A stretch of 64,000 nt of DNA from Fagopyrum homotropicum (taxonomy: Eukaryota > Streptophyta > Magnoliopsida > Caryophyllales > Polygonaceae), in assembly GCA_033239125.1 (NCBI GenBank), contig BSWB01000008.1, forward strand, positions 9,516,001 to 9,580,000. Direction: 5' to 3'. This document shows, piece after piece, positions 12,309-25,182 of the stretch. The translations under genes were made by a program, and so were the position numbers. The notes beneath the pieces were generated by a model. That model saw only the letters and a list, made by a program, of their open reading frames with translations, was not told the DNA's origin and ran no database searches. Numbering within the stretch: position 1 is the stretch's first letter; each line of letters opens with the position of its first letter.

Positions 12309-13370
12309 AGATGATGATTGGGATGAGATTTATTGTGATAGATTATGGTTAAAAAAGTTTGCTTTGGAAGTTTTATGGGTAATCATTTTTATAGATTAAT
12401 TGAATATATTTATAAATACACAAAAAAAAAAAATCCAATTTAGGCGTTGGCCCGCACAATTTTTTATTATTTTTATAGGAAAAAAAAATTGGCATCCGCT
12501 AGGCGCTGACGAAATACGATTTATTTACATTAATAAATCAATGTCCGTGTATTTAGCTTTTTTTTTTTTAATTAATAGATTGTTAGAGTACCGAAGTTGT
12601 TTGATCTTGCAGATATTGTTAGCTTTCACTCCGAAAAAGATAAAAACAAAATTGCTAGAATAAAAAGAAAAGATTTTATGTGAGATGATGTTAAGATTAA
12701 AACGGTGTAAGACTCATTGTAATGACTTACCTATCATAATATATAGAATTTTAAAATAAAATATATTTATAATCGATAAAATAATTTTGTCTAGGCAACC
12801 ATTTGTATACACTTATTTTATTTAATTTTTATTACTTTTTTTACAAATAGATTTATTGATATGGATAAAATATTGGGTTATTCTCTTAAGGGGATGTAGG
12901 TGAAAGAGAAAATTGAAAAATGAAAAAAAATAATGATAATATAAGATTTTCTCCAATTTAGATGTTTTAACATTGCTATGTAACAAATTTAAATTATGAA
13001 ATTGACAATTTAATCCTTAACTTTATTATCTTTTAGTTTTTTATCACTTAACTAAAATAATTCCAAAAATAATGTTAACAGTTTGGTAGTACAAAATTGT
13101 ATTGTCAACAAATTATTTGAAAATCTTAGGGTCAGAAAACAATAGATGAAAAGTTAAGGTTAGATTCTCAACTTCAAAATTCAAATATGTTAGTTTGAAA
13201 AATCAACCTATGTTAAATTGTTTTTTTCGCAGGACCACCCATCTAATTGCGCTTATTATTAATTATAATAGGCTAAGTAGTAATCACTTGAGAATAGTCT
13301 GACCCGTTACATCGCACCGTAAAATAGTCATTATACCTCTATGAGGGTCAAACAATACATTTAGTCTAGT
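12309..13370. other. AT-rich spacer, no gene recognised
   Basis: Long A and T runs and no convincing ORF or repeat structure. The 87-aa ORF at 12400-12663 has the composition of random AT-rich DNA. Confidence 0.5.
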
Positions 13371-13374
13371 AGGA

Positions 13375-13830
13375 AAATTAAATGCAAACATAGCTTGAAA
13401 ATCCACAACACTATTTGGCTCGCGTTAGGTATTTTGGAATTGGATATTACAATCACTTTTAAGAAGTCTTGGCATTTGCATATCAAGCTAGATAGAGGAT
13501 GGCAATGAAGAATCGGTTTTTTAAGAGAGTGGTTGCCAATTGGGAGTTCATCTCCAAAATAACATATCCTTAACCACTCTCTCATGCGAGTCTAAGACCT
13601 TGGTACGCTCCCAAAGGTCAACCATAAGGACCGTACAAATACCTAGATTCTCAATATATAACCTTTTTGCCATCCCCCACATTGTTCTTAATAATACATG
13701 CGGTAGTAGCATTTTTATCCTCTCTCGTTGACCCATTTGTGTTGATTTTCATTGTGCCCATGACCGGACGGTCACAAGATACTTGAACAATACTATTGTC
13801 TTTTAAGGATATATTGATCCTTGTTTCAAT
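13375..13830 (-). pseudogene. LINE-type RNase H relic
   Basis: Read on the minus strand from about 13770, broken frames give KINTNGSTRED, then ACIIKNN and MNSQL, in the order expected for the plant RNase H domain of LINEs. Many stops and frameshifts separate the pieces. It lacks the 3' tail seen in the other three LINE relics, so it may belong to a different family. Confidence 0.6.
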
Positions 13831-13869
13831 ATACTTTGATAGAGCTTGAAAAATGTTTAAGATGGTTGA

Positions 13870-15175
13870 AAATTTATTGATGAGACACTAAGATGTGATA
13901 TCATGGTTTCATGCTTAGTTTTTAGATGCATTTAGGATTAGTTTAGTCTTAGTTTTGCATGAGTTTGACATTGATATAAATCGTAATCAAAGATGTTTTC
14001 TTTTTAGCTTAAATTAAATCATATTCTGAGATAGATGTATACGCTCATTTTTATGTGCATTGTAGGTACTTTGAAGCACCTTTGAGCTAAAACGAGCACA
14101 TATTGGATTAAAGATGGATGAGATATTAAGATGACACTTAGATTTATCAAGTAAGGATGCTTGGAAGTTTCATAGAAGATACATGAAGCAAACAATGAAG
14201 ACTTGTGAACATGCGAAGGCCTAAAGGACGCTTTTGCGCACTTTTGGTAAAACAAAGTTATAAGAGGCCTCATAATGAACTAGAAGGCCCACAAAAGCTC
14301 TTTAGAAAGGTATTTCGAAGGGATGCAACTTTGTACTCTACGCTGAGAGTTGGATCTTAAAGGAATACCTCCAAAAGTGGGCAAAACAATTGGACCAATT
14401 GAGGTTTATAGCCCACAAATTAACCGAGATTTTGCCTCAAAGACGCACCTCGGAATGGACCTCAGTTTGTGGACCGAGGTAGGAAAAAAAAGAACTTTGA
14501 AGGCTTTTAACGTTGCATTTATTAGTTTGTGTGAGGGAGCATGTTCCCAATTTGTAATATAAATACAATAGAGTCCAAATGGTTTAATCTTGTCCTCGTT
14601 TTCTCGTATCAACTTTTAGTTTGTTAGTCATTTTTCTCTATTTTGTTTTGCTTGAATATTATTTAGCTCCGCTTTATTTATCTTGGATGATGATGTTTTC
14701 TTGTTTTCATTTCATTTGCAATATGGGTCACTAAGCCATCTCTTGGATTGGGGGCAAAAACTCCAATTCATGGTTGTTTGAATATGAATAGTGTTTGTTC
14801 ATGAATATTAGACATGAAAGTGTATGATTTTAGTCTTACTCTAGTGCTTTACATCTTAGGGTTTTAGCCTATAGTCTTGAATTTTCACATGTGTTGATTT
14901 ATATTGAGTTTTGCTTGATTATTTCACCTCATGTATGCTTAATGGTTGAATATGTGCTTTCATTGCCAAGTTTCTCTTCTAGGTCTCAACCAAGAGGTGA
15001 CACGTAGACGAGTTGCATTGTTAGAGAACTAGAATATGAATTAGGAGTTGTATAAGGCGAGAAAGCGTTAGGAATGATTAAAGGTGAGAGCAAGCTTGTT
15101 TCCTAGTATTTTGTATTTTATTTATAAGTGGTTGTGTTGTGAGATGTTCATCGCAAGAGCAAGCTTGATGAGGCT
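13870..15175 (+). mobile_element. Decayed Athila-like LTR, plus orientation
   Basis: There is no protein. Phrases in the same order as in the element 2 LTR suggest homology: gtaggtactttgaagc followed by ggattaaag (14064-14120), and an AT-rich stretch with gatgatg and ggattggggg (14690-14755). Copies of the words cctcgg and accgaggt occur at 14448-14485, resembling the palindromic tags of element 2. Limits and orientation are tentative. Confidence 0.35.
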
Positions 15176-16640
15176 GAAGTATGAACCTCAGGTCTCACAA
15201 ATTCTTACATGACCCGCTATAGTATAGCGAGTTAGGATCGAACACAAGGAAGGTGTTGTTTCAATTTGACGAATTAATTAAGAAACCGAAACCAATAAAT
15301 AAAGAAGAAAAAATATATACAAAGAGAAAGGATCACAAAAAGAAACCAGAAAGTGAAGACGAATGATGGAGGTTGTCTGACGGGGTCATGTCGATTGGAC
15401 AAAACATATTTAAAACACCAAAGATCATAAGGGAATAACTAGAGAGAGAATCGGAGAAAACCCCTACACTTAGGTAGGGTAGGTCATCTGCCGACCTTTC
15501 GGGAAATTACCCAACTAGTTTGTAAAACAGTTTAAAAATAAGAACAGAAATGTATATGAATGCTTGGACCTTAAGAATGTTCGAAATCATAATTGAGGGG
15601 GATACATTCCAAGAAACAAAAAATAATAAGGATAAAGCATTAGAAAATCGAGATCACCAAACACATGCGTATAATAGATCTCAATTGACAACTCCATAAT
15701 ATCGAAAGTAGACTAGAGTTATGTAAAGACAACTTTGTTGATTGTCACATGTGGTTAGGTCATTGATTACGATATATCGACATTGTCAACATGATTGTCA
15801 CGTCGTACCCTAGGCGGTTGCCGATTCATCACATTGAACGGAGTGTGAGGACTACATTGTCACTTAAAGTCAAGGTCACCCTTTGCGGAACACATAATAT
15901 AACTTAATACTACCATAACTCATATACATACACTCAATACATAAAATCAGTACAATATCATAGACCAATGCAATTCATATGCACCAGACCCTAGATCAGA
16001 GATAGATACTCACACGTACCTCAAAATAACAAAACAAAGTATTTTATCGAATCGAAGAAAGGAGTTGTCGTCCGACAGGGAGGGGGTCGTACGACCTACA
16101 TATGCAAATTCTGCTGAAAGCTTCGTAAATGTGTGGAAAAAAATATCTCTAACCTAATGGTTGGAAAGCCTTATTTATAGGGTCTAGAAAGAGCCGACAA
16201 ACACTAGATTTCCCTTGATCTTATCTTTTATTAAGATATGATCGAATATACTCAATCTCATATTCTATTAAGATAAGATTAGACTAAAAGAAATGATAAA
16301 AACAAAGGAAACAAGATAAGACTTCCCTCGTCGTCTGACCACATGGGCCCAAGATGTGGGCTTGGCCCAAATTTTGTATAGGATCTTCCTTGTTACAACG
16401 AGAGGTCATTTATGGGATCCATTGCAAAAAAGGGTGATGAAGGTCATACGACTTGAGTAACCATCAACCACTTTTGCACATTCTCCGATGTTCTTTACTT
16501 CACTCTCGAACTTAACTCAACTCCGTCTTGACCTTGATTTCATTGACCATAGGAAAGCCCTTAGTGTGCATTAGGACATTCATCAATATATGTATCGTTT
16601 GTGCTCTGAAAATGCCTATAATGACTACAATTACATAAAT
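15176..16640 (-). mobile_element. Decayed LTR-like block, minus orientation
   Basis: It begins with a phrase like the end of Athila-type LTRs (acccgctatagtatagcgag, then ggatcgaacacaagg). It contains repeated words built on GTCGT and its complement (gtcgtccgac at 16067, gtcgtacgac at 16087, cgtcgtctgacc at 16330). No coding sequence is readable. Assigned only by similarity of layout to the blocks at 10380 and 32695. Confidence 0.35.
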
Positions 16641-19411
16641 TAACTAGTAGATCTCCGAAATAGGAATATAAGGGAAATAAACCAAAATGATATGTTCATT
16701 AAGCTCAAAGAGGTAGATAATAGAATAGAAATGATGATGGAAAAAGACGTTAACTTTAGTGTTATCAAAGCCATATATCATTTATATGATCATGCCCTTA
16801 GTGCTTAGATTCATGTCAATTGCATTAATCATGATAGTGCAGATGTTTGTCGTGATGAGTAAAATGTCTCATATATGGGTGTGTGCTGATCATAGAAGTT
16901 TTAGCAAAGTACAAACAACTTCCCCTGAGAGGATATGAGATCATATATAGTATAATTAGGTATTGAACTTTCAGGGACCACATCCGTATTGGTTGGAACA
17001 AATAAACATATATACTAAACTAAGGGAAAGAAGACAAAGGAAAACAAAATTGTAGTATCAGAGAACAACAATCATAGCAAAACTGGGTAACAAAGTGTGA
17101 TGTGATACGATATGAACGGATGATCTAAGGAAATATGTATCCCCACTATGATAAATCAAATAGTAACCACGTATGTGAACAACATGAACTTCAATAAGCA
17201 ATTACGTAGGTAACCATCTAAAATAGCCTTGGGCATAGACAAACCAAGACCGTGCTTTCCAACTCACGTAGCTCTCAATCTAGTGGTTTAACGAGTATAA
17301 GAAAACCCATAAAGCATTTAGAAATCCAAAAAAGACCAATAAAAGCCTTCGCTTGTGGCCCTTTAGTTTAAAAATGTACAAAGAACGGAATTTCTATGAT
17401 GATTAGAAATGCTCGAAGCTTTGATAAAGCTCTACTCTCAAAAGCAAGTTATTTTTAATAATCTCAATAAAACAAACTTCGTTTTTGGCACTTCACTTGT
17501 TTTTATCTAAACCAATTAAAAATACCACTTTTTTCGAAGGTAATTAAAAGCTGGAATGAAACACTTTGAAAAGAAACATAAAACCTATTGATATCAATTC
17601 AGTAACTCGCATAAACAACACCATCAATCCATCATAGGGTTTAACAAACCCTTAGATCGAAGGAGACTTAGCCAAACATAGAGTAGGGAGAGAAATGAGA
17701 TGAAAAGAATAATATTTTCATATGATAAAACTCAAAGAAAAAAGAATAGCAAAATAAGCCTAGCCTCTAACACGAACGTAAAAAACCTTGACAACATATC
17801 CGAAAATATCTGAGGATCTCAAGATAATAAAATGATATGAGATGTAAGATTGGATGATAAGAGATGAGATGTCTAACCCTAGAGGTCTAATGGGTATATA
17901 TAGGATAAAACTCGGGCTAAACTGATACAAAAAAGTCCATCGTAAAGCTAGAAAATTAGGTTACGCTGCAAAGCTGCCACAACGAACCAAATGGCCAAGG
18001 AAACGATCGGTATACGGCCGTTTGGTGCCCGTCGGATGGCCGTCTAGGCCTTCATTCTTTGATTTCTTGGGCCAAACCTCGAAGGAGTTGGGCTGATCTA
18101 AACGCAATCTGAAATGGCCAAGCAAATGACCATGATGTCCGTATGGCTGCCCGTATGTTGAGGGTTTCACCTTTTGTTCCAACTTGTTTAGAAAGGCCGT
18201 CTTGTGTGATTTTATGCTCCATAGTAGGGAAGTTCTTGGCTTCAATTTAGAGTGGTTTTTGAGCTTCTCGAGCATTCGATCCTCAATCGTATGAGATAAT
18301 GTCTTTGTGACATTCGACTTCAAGGAAGATCGAGCTCTTAAGCATCCTTGAGTGAATTTGGTTGGTAAATACTTCAGATCGATCCTTGAAAGCCTGAAGT
18401 TTGAAATAAACGAAAGTAGACACCAAAAACATAATATGTACGTACTTTGCATTATAAGCATATATATCTTGTCAAAAGATGCGTAAAAAAACAACATGAA
18501 TAAATGTGTTTAACTAATCTTACCAGAATGTGTTTAGGCTCATCGCTCAAGCTCACCAAAAAGACAAAGGTCTTACCATAGGCATGTCAAGACGTCCTTA
18601 AACTCCACCACCTGTAAAAAAAAAAAACTCAAATAGATGATGTAAATCACGAGGTCTTTTATAGGGTGTAACGGGGATGATGGGACAAGGAATAGTGATG
18701 CTAGTAGGCCAAAAGAGTAGGCAAAAGAGGCTAATGATATCCGAGGCATCGATTCTTCCTTTTTAGAACAACGAGACTACTTCAACCATTACCTTTCATT
18801 GAGGTTCATATACTCTTCCTTCTTAATTTGTACTTCTTGTGCTTATATCATTCCTTTTAAGAATGAGCTTCATCATCTTTCAGGGATAAACTAGAGTAAC
18901 TTTCTTCAAAACAAACTCTTACTTGATATGTTACTGGATTTTTATCGGGAACTTTTTGTCCTCTCCACTAGTTCTGAAAATGTCTTGGGGGTTTCATATG
19001 CTCTTCCAAACTTCAAAGTTCTTGCAATATATCCCGGATCTTCTTCGGAACACCCCATACTCGTTTCTTTGCGTTTTGTTCTCATTTCTTAACCCCGGAT
19101 AGGATTTCATGTGGCAACATGGTTGCAAGGCTATTTTATGGAGCACAAAAGAAGGGAAATATATAGTTAGGCATATGGAAATATAGAAGGGAATCACATA
19201 AATGTGAGGAAAATGGATACAAAGGCTTATCAAAGAGGGCCTCAATCCTCCTTACATCAAATATAGAGATTTCAATGAGCATCTAGTTTTGTAAAAGAGT
19301 CAATCACAAGTTTTGAAAGAACCTAAGAAATTGGGAGAACACACGCAAAAGGAAAAGAAATGATATATGAAAGTGCATGTCTGAGGTTTAGAGAAATCCT
19401 CACCGGATGTT
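16641..19411. other. Repeat-derived DNA, mostly unassigned
   Basis: No gene recognised. From about 17600 to 18620 it resembles another decayed LTR-like block (gatcgaaggagacttagcc at 17656). A cluster of related words lies at 18000-18195 (cggccgttt, gtccgtatgg, ggccgtc). An A-run at 18616-18628 could be a retroposed tail. The 178-aa ORF at 17961-18497 matches nothing I know. Confidence 0.3.
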
Positions 19412-21015
19412 GTTTCTCAAGCCTCGGGGAGCAACTGGTTAGGGCCTTACAATGAGTCCCGACCAAAGTTTAACAACAACTTTACTATAATCTTACAACA
19501 AGGCACAAATATAAGTAAAACACTTTGAAAATATAAATTATGTTTGCATGGATGTGTAACATGTGATAGCCTTACACGACAGAAATATCAATATAACGTG
19601 CATGCAAAAACTAAAGACTCTCCCGTCCCATCTAAATAAGTATGTGGACCAACTGATCATCCGCTCCGGATCTCTCTACAACTTCCTTTACCTACAAAGC
19701 ATCTCAGATAAACCATTAGCTAACAACCTACATATTAGAAGAAATAACACAAGGCAAACACACACAAGGCGGAAATGAAATACATAGCATGCTCACACAA
19801 AATCCATTTATTATCTTTCATTAAGGACATACACTCTTAATCCATTTAAGCTTGTGGCACGAGAAGTCTAAGACTCTCGCCTTCGTCCCTTTATCCAACC
19901 GGAGTGGTTCGGCACACCTCCACGTATACCATGTGGAGTGGTTCAGTACCCTCCTTGTATATCATGTCTAGCCTAGTCGCGGAGAACCTCCCTGTCTCCC
20001 TTAGGAGCTGAGCAAATGATGTCACCACCCGCTACACTTTGGCCAAATATAAATCGGTATATTAATCCAGTTCTCATAATATAAACACATAAAACAACCA
20101 CCACTTATGTCATTCAACCAATATAAGACTTTCGCTAAGTACGCCCAAAAGACTTACCTAAACCAAGTCAAGTCCCGTCAACCATATCACTCGATCATGT
20201 CCGAGCATGATCTCAACTGCCTAATCATAACGTGAATTTTATATCAATCTATCTCATCCAACATCTAGAAGTTCTAATATGTAGGTCAACAAAGAGTATC
20301 CGAGAAAACGTACTAAACTGACTCTTTTCTGAGAAAAGACTATTTTACCCCTAGGATCCGAAAAACTCTAAAGAGTCTAGAAATACTCGGAAACTTCCAC
20401 TAAAACCTCAAAAACATAAAGACTCACTCTAAAGAAAAGCTCTATCGAGTTTGAAAGATTCCCAACTTTCAAACTTGTAACCAAAGCTAACTAGGATCAT
20501 ACTTTGACCTACACTAAAACGCTCTTATCAAATCCTAAACACCCCGAGAAAAATATCTACACATACTATAATATACAAACTCTAAAATAGGACAATAAAA
20601 CTTCAAAAGACTTTAACCATAAAATCTACACAAAAATCTAAAGTTTACCCTAACTAGGATCATACTTTGACCTCCACTTTGGAACGTCACATATCCAAAT
20701 CTGACCGTTGGATCGTTCCCAACTTTTAATACATTAAACTACACATATCTACCAACAACATATCAAAATTCAACGGTGGATGAGAATTCTAAAGTATCGA
20801 AGTTTATCCCCAAAGTCAGCAGTTCACCGTCTAAAATTTGGACATAAAAAGGATGTGCAACATGTCTAGGGCTCGATTCTTACTAAAAATAGTTTCAGCA
20901 TTAAAACTCCACCCAAACACTTCAGGTTCAAAACCCTACAACAACAACTAGTTGTTCTAGATTCTAGGCATCAAACAAGTCACTAGTTCGATTCCTAGCA
21001 AGACCATGCCTACAT
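19412..21015 (+). mobile_element. Del/Tekay-like LTR relic
   Basis: Shares many phrases, in the same order, with the solo LTR at 27476: ctcggggagc, gtcccgacc, ttacaacaaggcacaaa, a tt-rich tail around tattatctttaatt, gagct(a)ggcaaatgatgtcac and accgttggatcgttcccaac. The terminal TGTAACACCCC of that family is not preserved, and the 3' end is unclear. It is noncoding. Confidence 0.55.
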
Positions 21016-23577
21016 ATACACTCTTCCTCCTGTAAATGAAGACGACATGTAAATAAAATAAAATCTTAAATGTTTATGGGTAAATTTTGATGAATTTGAT
21101 CATTTGTTACCCACTCAAAAAAAAAAAAAAATGAAGTTCATGACAAAATGTCATTTTGATTAATTTGTATGAAACAAGTTAATAAATTGGATCGTGCAAA
21201 ATGTAATCTCATATACGTATTTGAGGGATTTACGTTTACAAGTACCAAGTATAACATTGATTTAGAAGTAAATTAATTCATAAAATGAATTCTGAAGAAT
21301 ATCTTTTAAAATTAAATAAAAAATAACATTGGCTCCTAAAAGAACTATAATTAGGCTTCTATCAAAAATACAAAATGTTATTTAAAAGCCCAAAAGTGGT
21401 GATCAACCCACAAAAATATATAAAAGGCCCAAAAAGCCCAAGCTGATGTTAAAGTGCAATAACTAAATCTGCTGGCAAAAAAAAAATGAATTGATTATAT
21501 ATAAATATATATATACATCAGTTTATAAATTAAAAAAAAAAAGAAGCATCTCTACTGCCCCACGTTCTCTCACGTACAAGCAGTTGTTTCTATCCAGTAA
21601 CCTCTCATAACTGATTCTGTGAACTTGAATAAATAGAAGCAAAGGAGATTTTCTTGCCCAGAAGAGTGAGGACCGGCAAACACAAAGAAGGCCTAAACCT
21701 GCAAACAACAAACACTTCTGCATAAGAAAGATACAGAACAAGAAGAAGAAACAGTATAGAAGGAAGGAAATACAGAAAGAAGAGGTAGAAACCATGAACC
21801 CAATTTTGTAAATGATTTTTTAGAAAAATCATTCTGCCTTCTCCTTCATTTCTATTAACCATCTACATATGAAGCCACAAAACTGGAATCCATCAAAGCA
21901 GATAAGTGTAGCAAAAAAAAAACTCGTAGTTGGGCTGAAAGTAATTACTTTCAGCCACTACACCAAAATCCGCGGTTGGTTGGATTCAATTGATTCCTCC
22001 GCTGCAAAGTCCTTCATGGTTACAAGATTTGTGGTCAGTTCGGATGTAATTACTTCCGTCTCCCACACAAAATTCGTAGTTGATTGAAAGTACTTACTGC
22101 ACTTGGATTCAATTGATTTCAACAGTACAATAGAAACACTTGGTTCCGGTCCAACAACCACGATCGGTCCTGAAGAAGGATAAGCACACAATGCTTATTA
22201 AAAATCATATATATTTAGCATGTCAAAAGATGACTGTAAAGTCTTCTGTTCATCTTATTCTCTTCCCCTGTAATACAAAAAGAAAGAAACTAAGGGAATA
22301 AGAAGGAAAATCAAATAAAAATGATACCCAAGTAAATAAGAATGCTAGTAAATCAAAAAGATTTGGAGTTAAAGTAATAATATTTGGTTTCAATGTACAT
22401 AGATATGCAAACAATTCAATTCCCTTTGTTTCATTTGGCCTCTGACTCTCATTGGAAATAATAAGAAAGAAGGCATTTATCTAGAAGTTAGTTAATTCAT
22501 TCTACATTGTTGATATCAAGTTCAGCATAAAAGATAAATGTACAATTCAGATTTATAACACTATAATAAATCAAAATAAAGTCCCGTTTGAAACTTCTTT
22601 TACTCTAAATTCGCTCAGTGATAGTCCATAAACATGAATCCTTAATTCAGGTAAAAATGAACTCTAAGTAAAGTTCCTTCATGTCACAAACTGAATCAAT
22701 TTCAGAGCAGTGAATATATAAATTTCCCAAATCTCAAATTGATTTAAGTCAATGCAAAGAAACGCCAAATCAAGTCATAAGATAGTCCATAAAATTTGAG
22801 AAAAGAAATCTGAGATAGGGTGAACTTACGGGGAGGGTTCGTAGTCTTCTCGTCTTCATGATTGAGGGCTCGAAGATGTTCATCTAGTTTTGGGAAAAGT
22901 CAGAAGGAAAATATGTTCAAATCTCAAATTTTAAATCTAATTAGGTCGAATGCGAAGAGACATCGATTCAAGAAGAGGAACAAATGAACAGTAAACAAGA
23001 TTGAAGAGTTAAACTTACGGTGATGATAGATTCAATTCGAGTGGGCTATAATCGAATCCCCTCAAATGCGTTTGTGCCCCTCGTTCAGCCTTCTTCTCAA
23101 TTTATTTGTGCTTCCCTTCTTAATTGGATTCCTCTCACGCTTCTTTTGGTTTCCACGAACTAGAAGCAGACCTTCGAATTCGCCCTGATTGAAGCTTCGT
23201 GCAAAGTGTTCTGTAGAAGATTAGAGCAAAAAATAAATAAATAGAAACAATGGAGAAATAAGGGTGAAAGGGGAAAGTAAGAGAGAGAAAAGAGATAAAG
23301 ATTAAAGAGAAAATATATTAAAAAGGGAATTATAAAGAAATGAAAAAGGAAGCAATAAAGTTCCGTAACTTTTCAAATCATCTTAATATTAAATATATGG
23401 TTGGTGGTAGGGTTTTTCTTTTACAAAAAAAAGTTACTTACAAGCCAATTTTAAGAATAAATTTATATTTTTGATTTAGCCCGTATGAATTGTGATCGGT
23501 TAAAAATCTCGATCAAGTAAACTTATCGGGTCAATTTCAACAACAAAAATAAGAGTTTATAAAATATATAGCGGGTA
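21016..23577. other. Intergenic, no gene recognised
   Basis: AT-rich DNA with an A-run at 21118-21131. It contains a perfect 24-bp palindrome at 21933-21956 and two copies of ttggattcaattgatt (21978 and 22095 areas). The stretch 22800-23250 has gene-like composition, but I cannot read a protein in it. Confidence 0.4.
21933..21956. repeat. Perfect 24-bp palindrome
   Basis: Reads GGCTGAAAGTAA and then its exact reverse complement, with no spacer. A partial echo, ttgattgaaagtacttact, lies at 22080-22098. Confidence 0.85.
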
Positions 23578-24440
23578 GAACTACGTTATGACTTGATACT
23601 CGTTTTGAGTTACGTAGGAAATCCGATCTCAAATTAAATTGGATTCAGTCGATCCGTCCAAGTAAAGTATAATTAAACTCAAACCTTGGACTTAAAAAAT
23701 CAAAATTCGTCAAACGAACTACGAGTGATTTGATGTCTTAAAAATAAAAAGACTACGTAGGAAACTCGATTTATAAATTATCGAGTTCAATCGCACAAAT
23801 TAAATTGACTTTTAAAATATAAAGTCAAACACGGTTTAAAAGAACTACGTATGATTTGATTCCGTTTATTTTTACGGATACGTAGGAAATTTGATACAAA
23901 ACAAATACGTATTAAATTCAATCGCAAAATATATATATTTGACTTTTATATGAAATGAAAGTCATAAAGTTAAATTTTAAATAATCTTTTAATACAAAAG
24001 AATACGTATTAAATTCAATCGCAAAATATATTTTTGACTTTTATATCAAATGAAAGTCGTAAAATTAAATTCTATATATATCTTTTAAGAACTACGTACG
24101 ACTTGATTCCTAATAAAGGATACGTAGGAAATTTGGTAAATTAAGAACCGAATTCAGTCACAAGTTTTAAAATAAAATAAAATAAAATTACCTCTCACTA
24201 ATCTTGATCATGCGCGTGATAGCGGGATGAATTAAGCAACCCTTCCTAGAAGGTGGGTTTAATTTAATCTTATGATGCATGATCGAGATATAAATACCAT
24301 GCAAATGATAGTTGAATCATCGACTAGGCAACCTTCCTAGAAGGTGGGTTTGGACTTTGATTCTCTGATGCATGAAAACACCGCACGGAACTACGTGAGG
24401 CTTGATCCTCTTTAACGAGGTACGTAGGCAACCCGTCTAA
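23578..24440 (+). repeat. Cluster of five related hairpin units
   Basis: Five units share gaactacg-t/a..g..ttgat ... tacgtagg(a/c)aa: 23578-23620, 23716-23771, 23840-23890, 24088-24135 and 24389-24440. In most, CTACGTA on the left pairs with TACGTAG on the right around a loop of 25-40 bases whose own sequence also pairs in part (for example ccg...cgg and cctc...gagg). Between the units lie two copies of a second hairpin word, ccttcctagaaggtgggttt (24243 and 24331). It is noncoding and probably part of an old LTR. Confidence 0.7.
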
Positions 24441-25182
24441 AAACGGGTGCAGCCCAAGTCACCAAAACAAACCAAATATCGGTATTTATATAACTTAGAA
24501 TCAAAAGGTCAAAAAGAGAGGGTCGAACTCAAATAAAAAAATAATAAATAAAATGTGTTTTGTAAATTTATATTCGAATAAAACAGAAAAAAGACGTTTT
24601 GTAAATTTGTGTACATTTTTACTCAACATTAAACATAACCCTCCTTACCCGACAACTCTCTACCTCTCTCACTCTCATCACCCTCATGCCCCTAGCCTCC
24701 GCCCCCGCGACCTGCAACGAAATGCCGCCACGAGCACTTCCCTCTACCAGGTACTACGACTGCCACTTGCTTTCCTCCAATGACCTCAACCACCACCGTC
24801 TTGCCACCACCCTCACAAACCCTTCCTTCCCAATCACCGTCAACCCCTCATACCATATCCTTGCCCTCAGTCAAATCCACCATGCCTCCGCTACCACCAC
24901 TTGCTACCATCTCTCGTTTTTGTTCCGCCACCACCTCCACCACTCTTCATCGATGCCTCATCACACCTTCAGTGCCTTCCGGCGACCTATTGTTCGCTCG
25001 TCTCAAAATCGTCAGAATAGATTTCTCCTGCAATCGTGGCCTCACATATCTTCCGCACCCGCCGCCTCAAGTTCCCCGCGACCGCGGCTCTTTGCCTCCA
25101 CCCCGCAGTTTATCAACAGAAAGGTCGTTCTTTTCCTTCTTCATTCATATCTTAATTAATACTTCAATTTTGTTGATAGAAA
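24441..25182 (+). other. Spacer upstream of the decayed ORF3
   Basis: A C-rich, T-rich stretch with overlapping Ser/Pro/His-rich ORFs (24553-25247) that look like composition effects. By comparison with elements 1 and 2 it is probably the pol-ORF3 spacer of a decayed Athila-type element. No pol sequence is readable upstream. Confidence 0.4.

Noticed and set aside
17961..18497. 178-aa minus-strand ORF
   Set aside because: No recognisable domain, alternative start, lies in LTR-like DNA with repeated words.
23578..24440. CRISPR-like array
   Set aside because: Units are diverged and unequally spaced, in a plant genome, with no associated genes.
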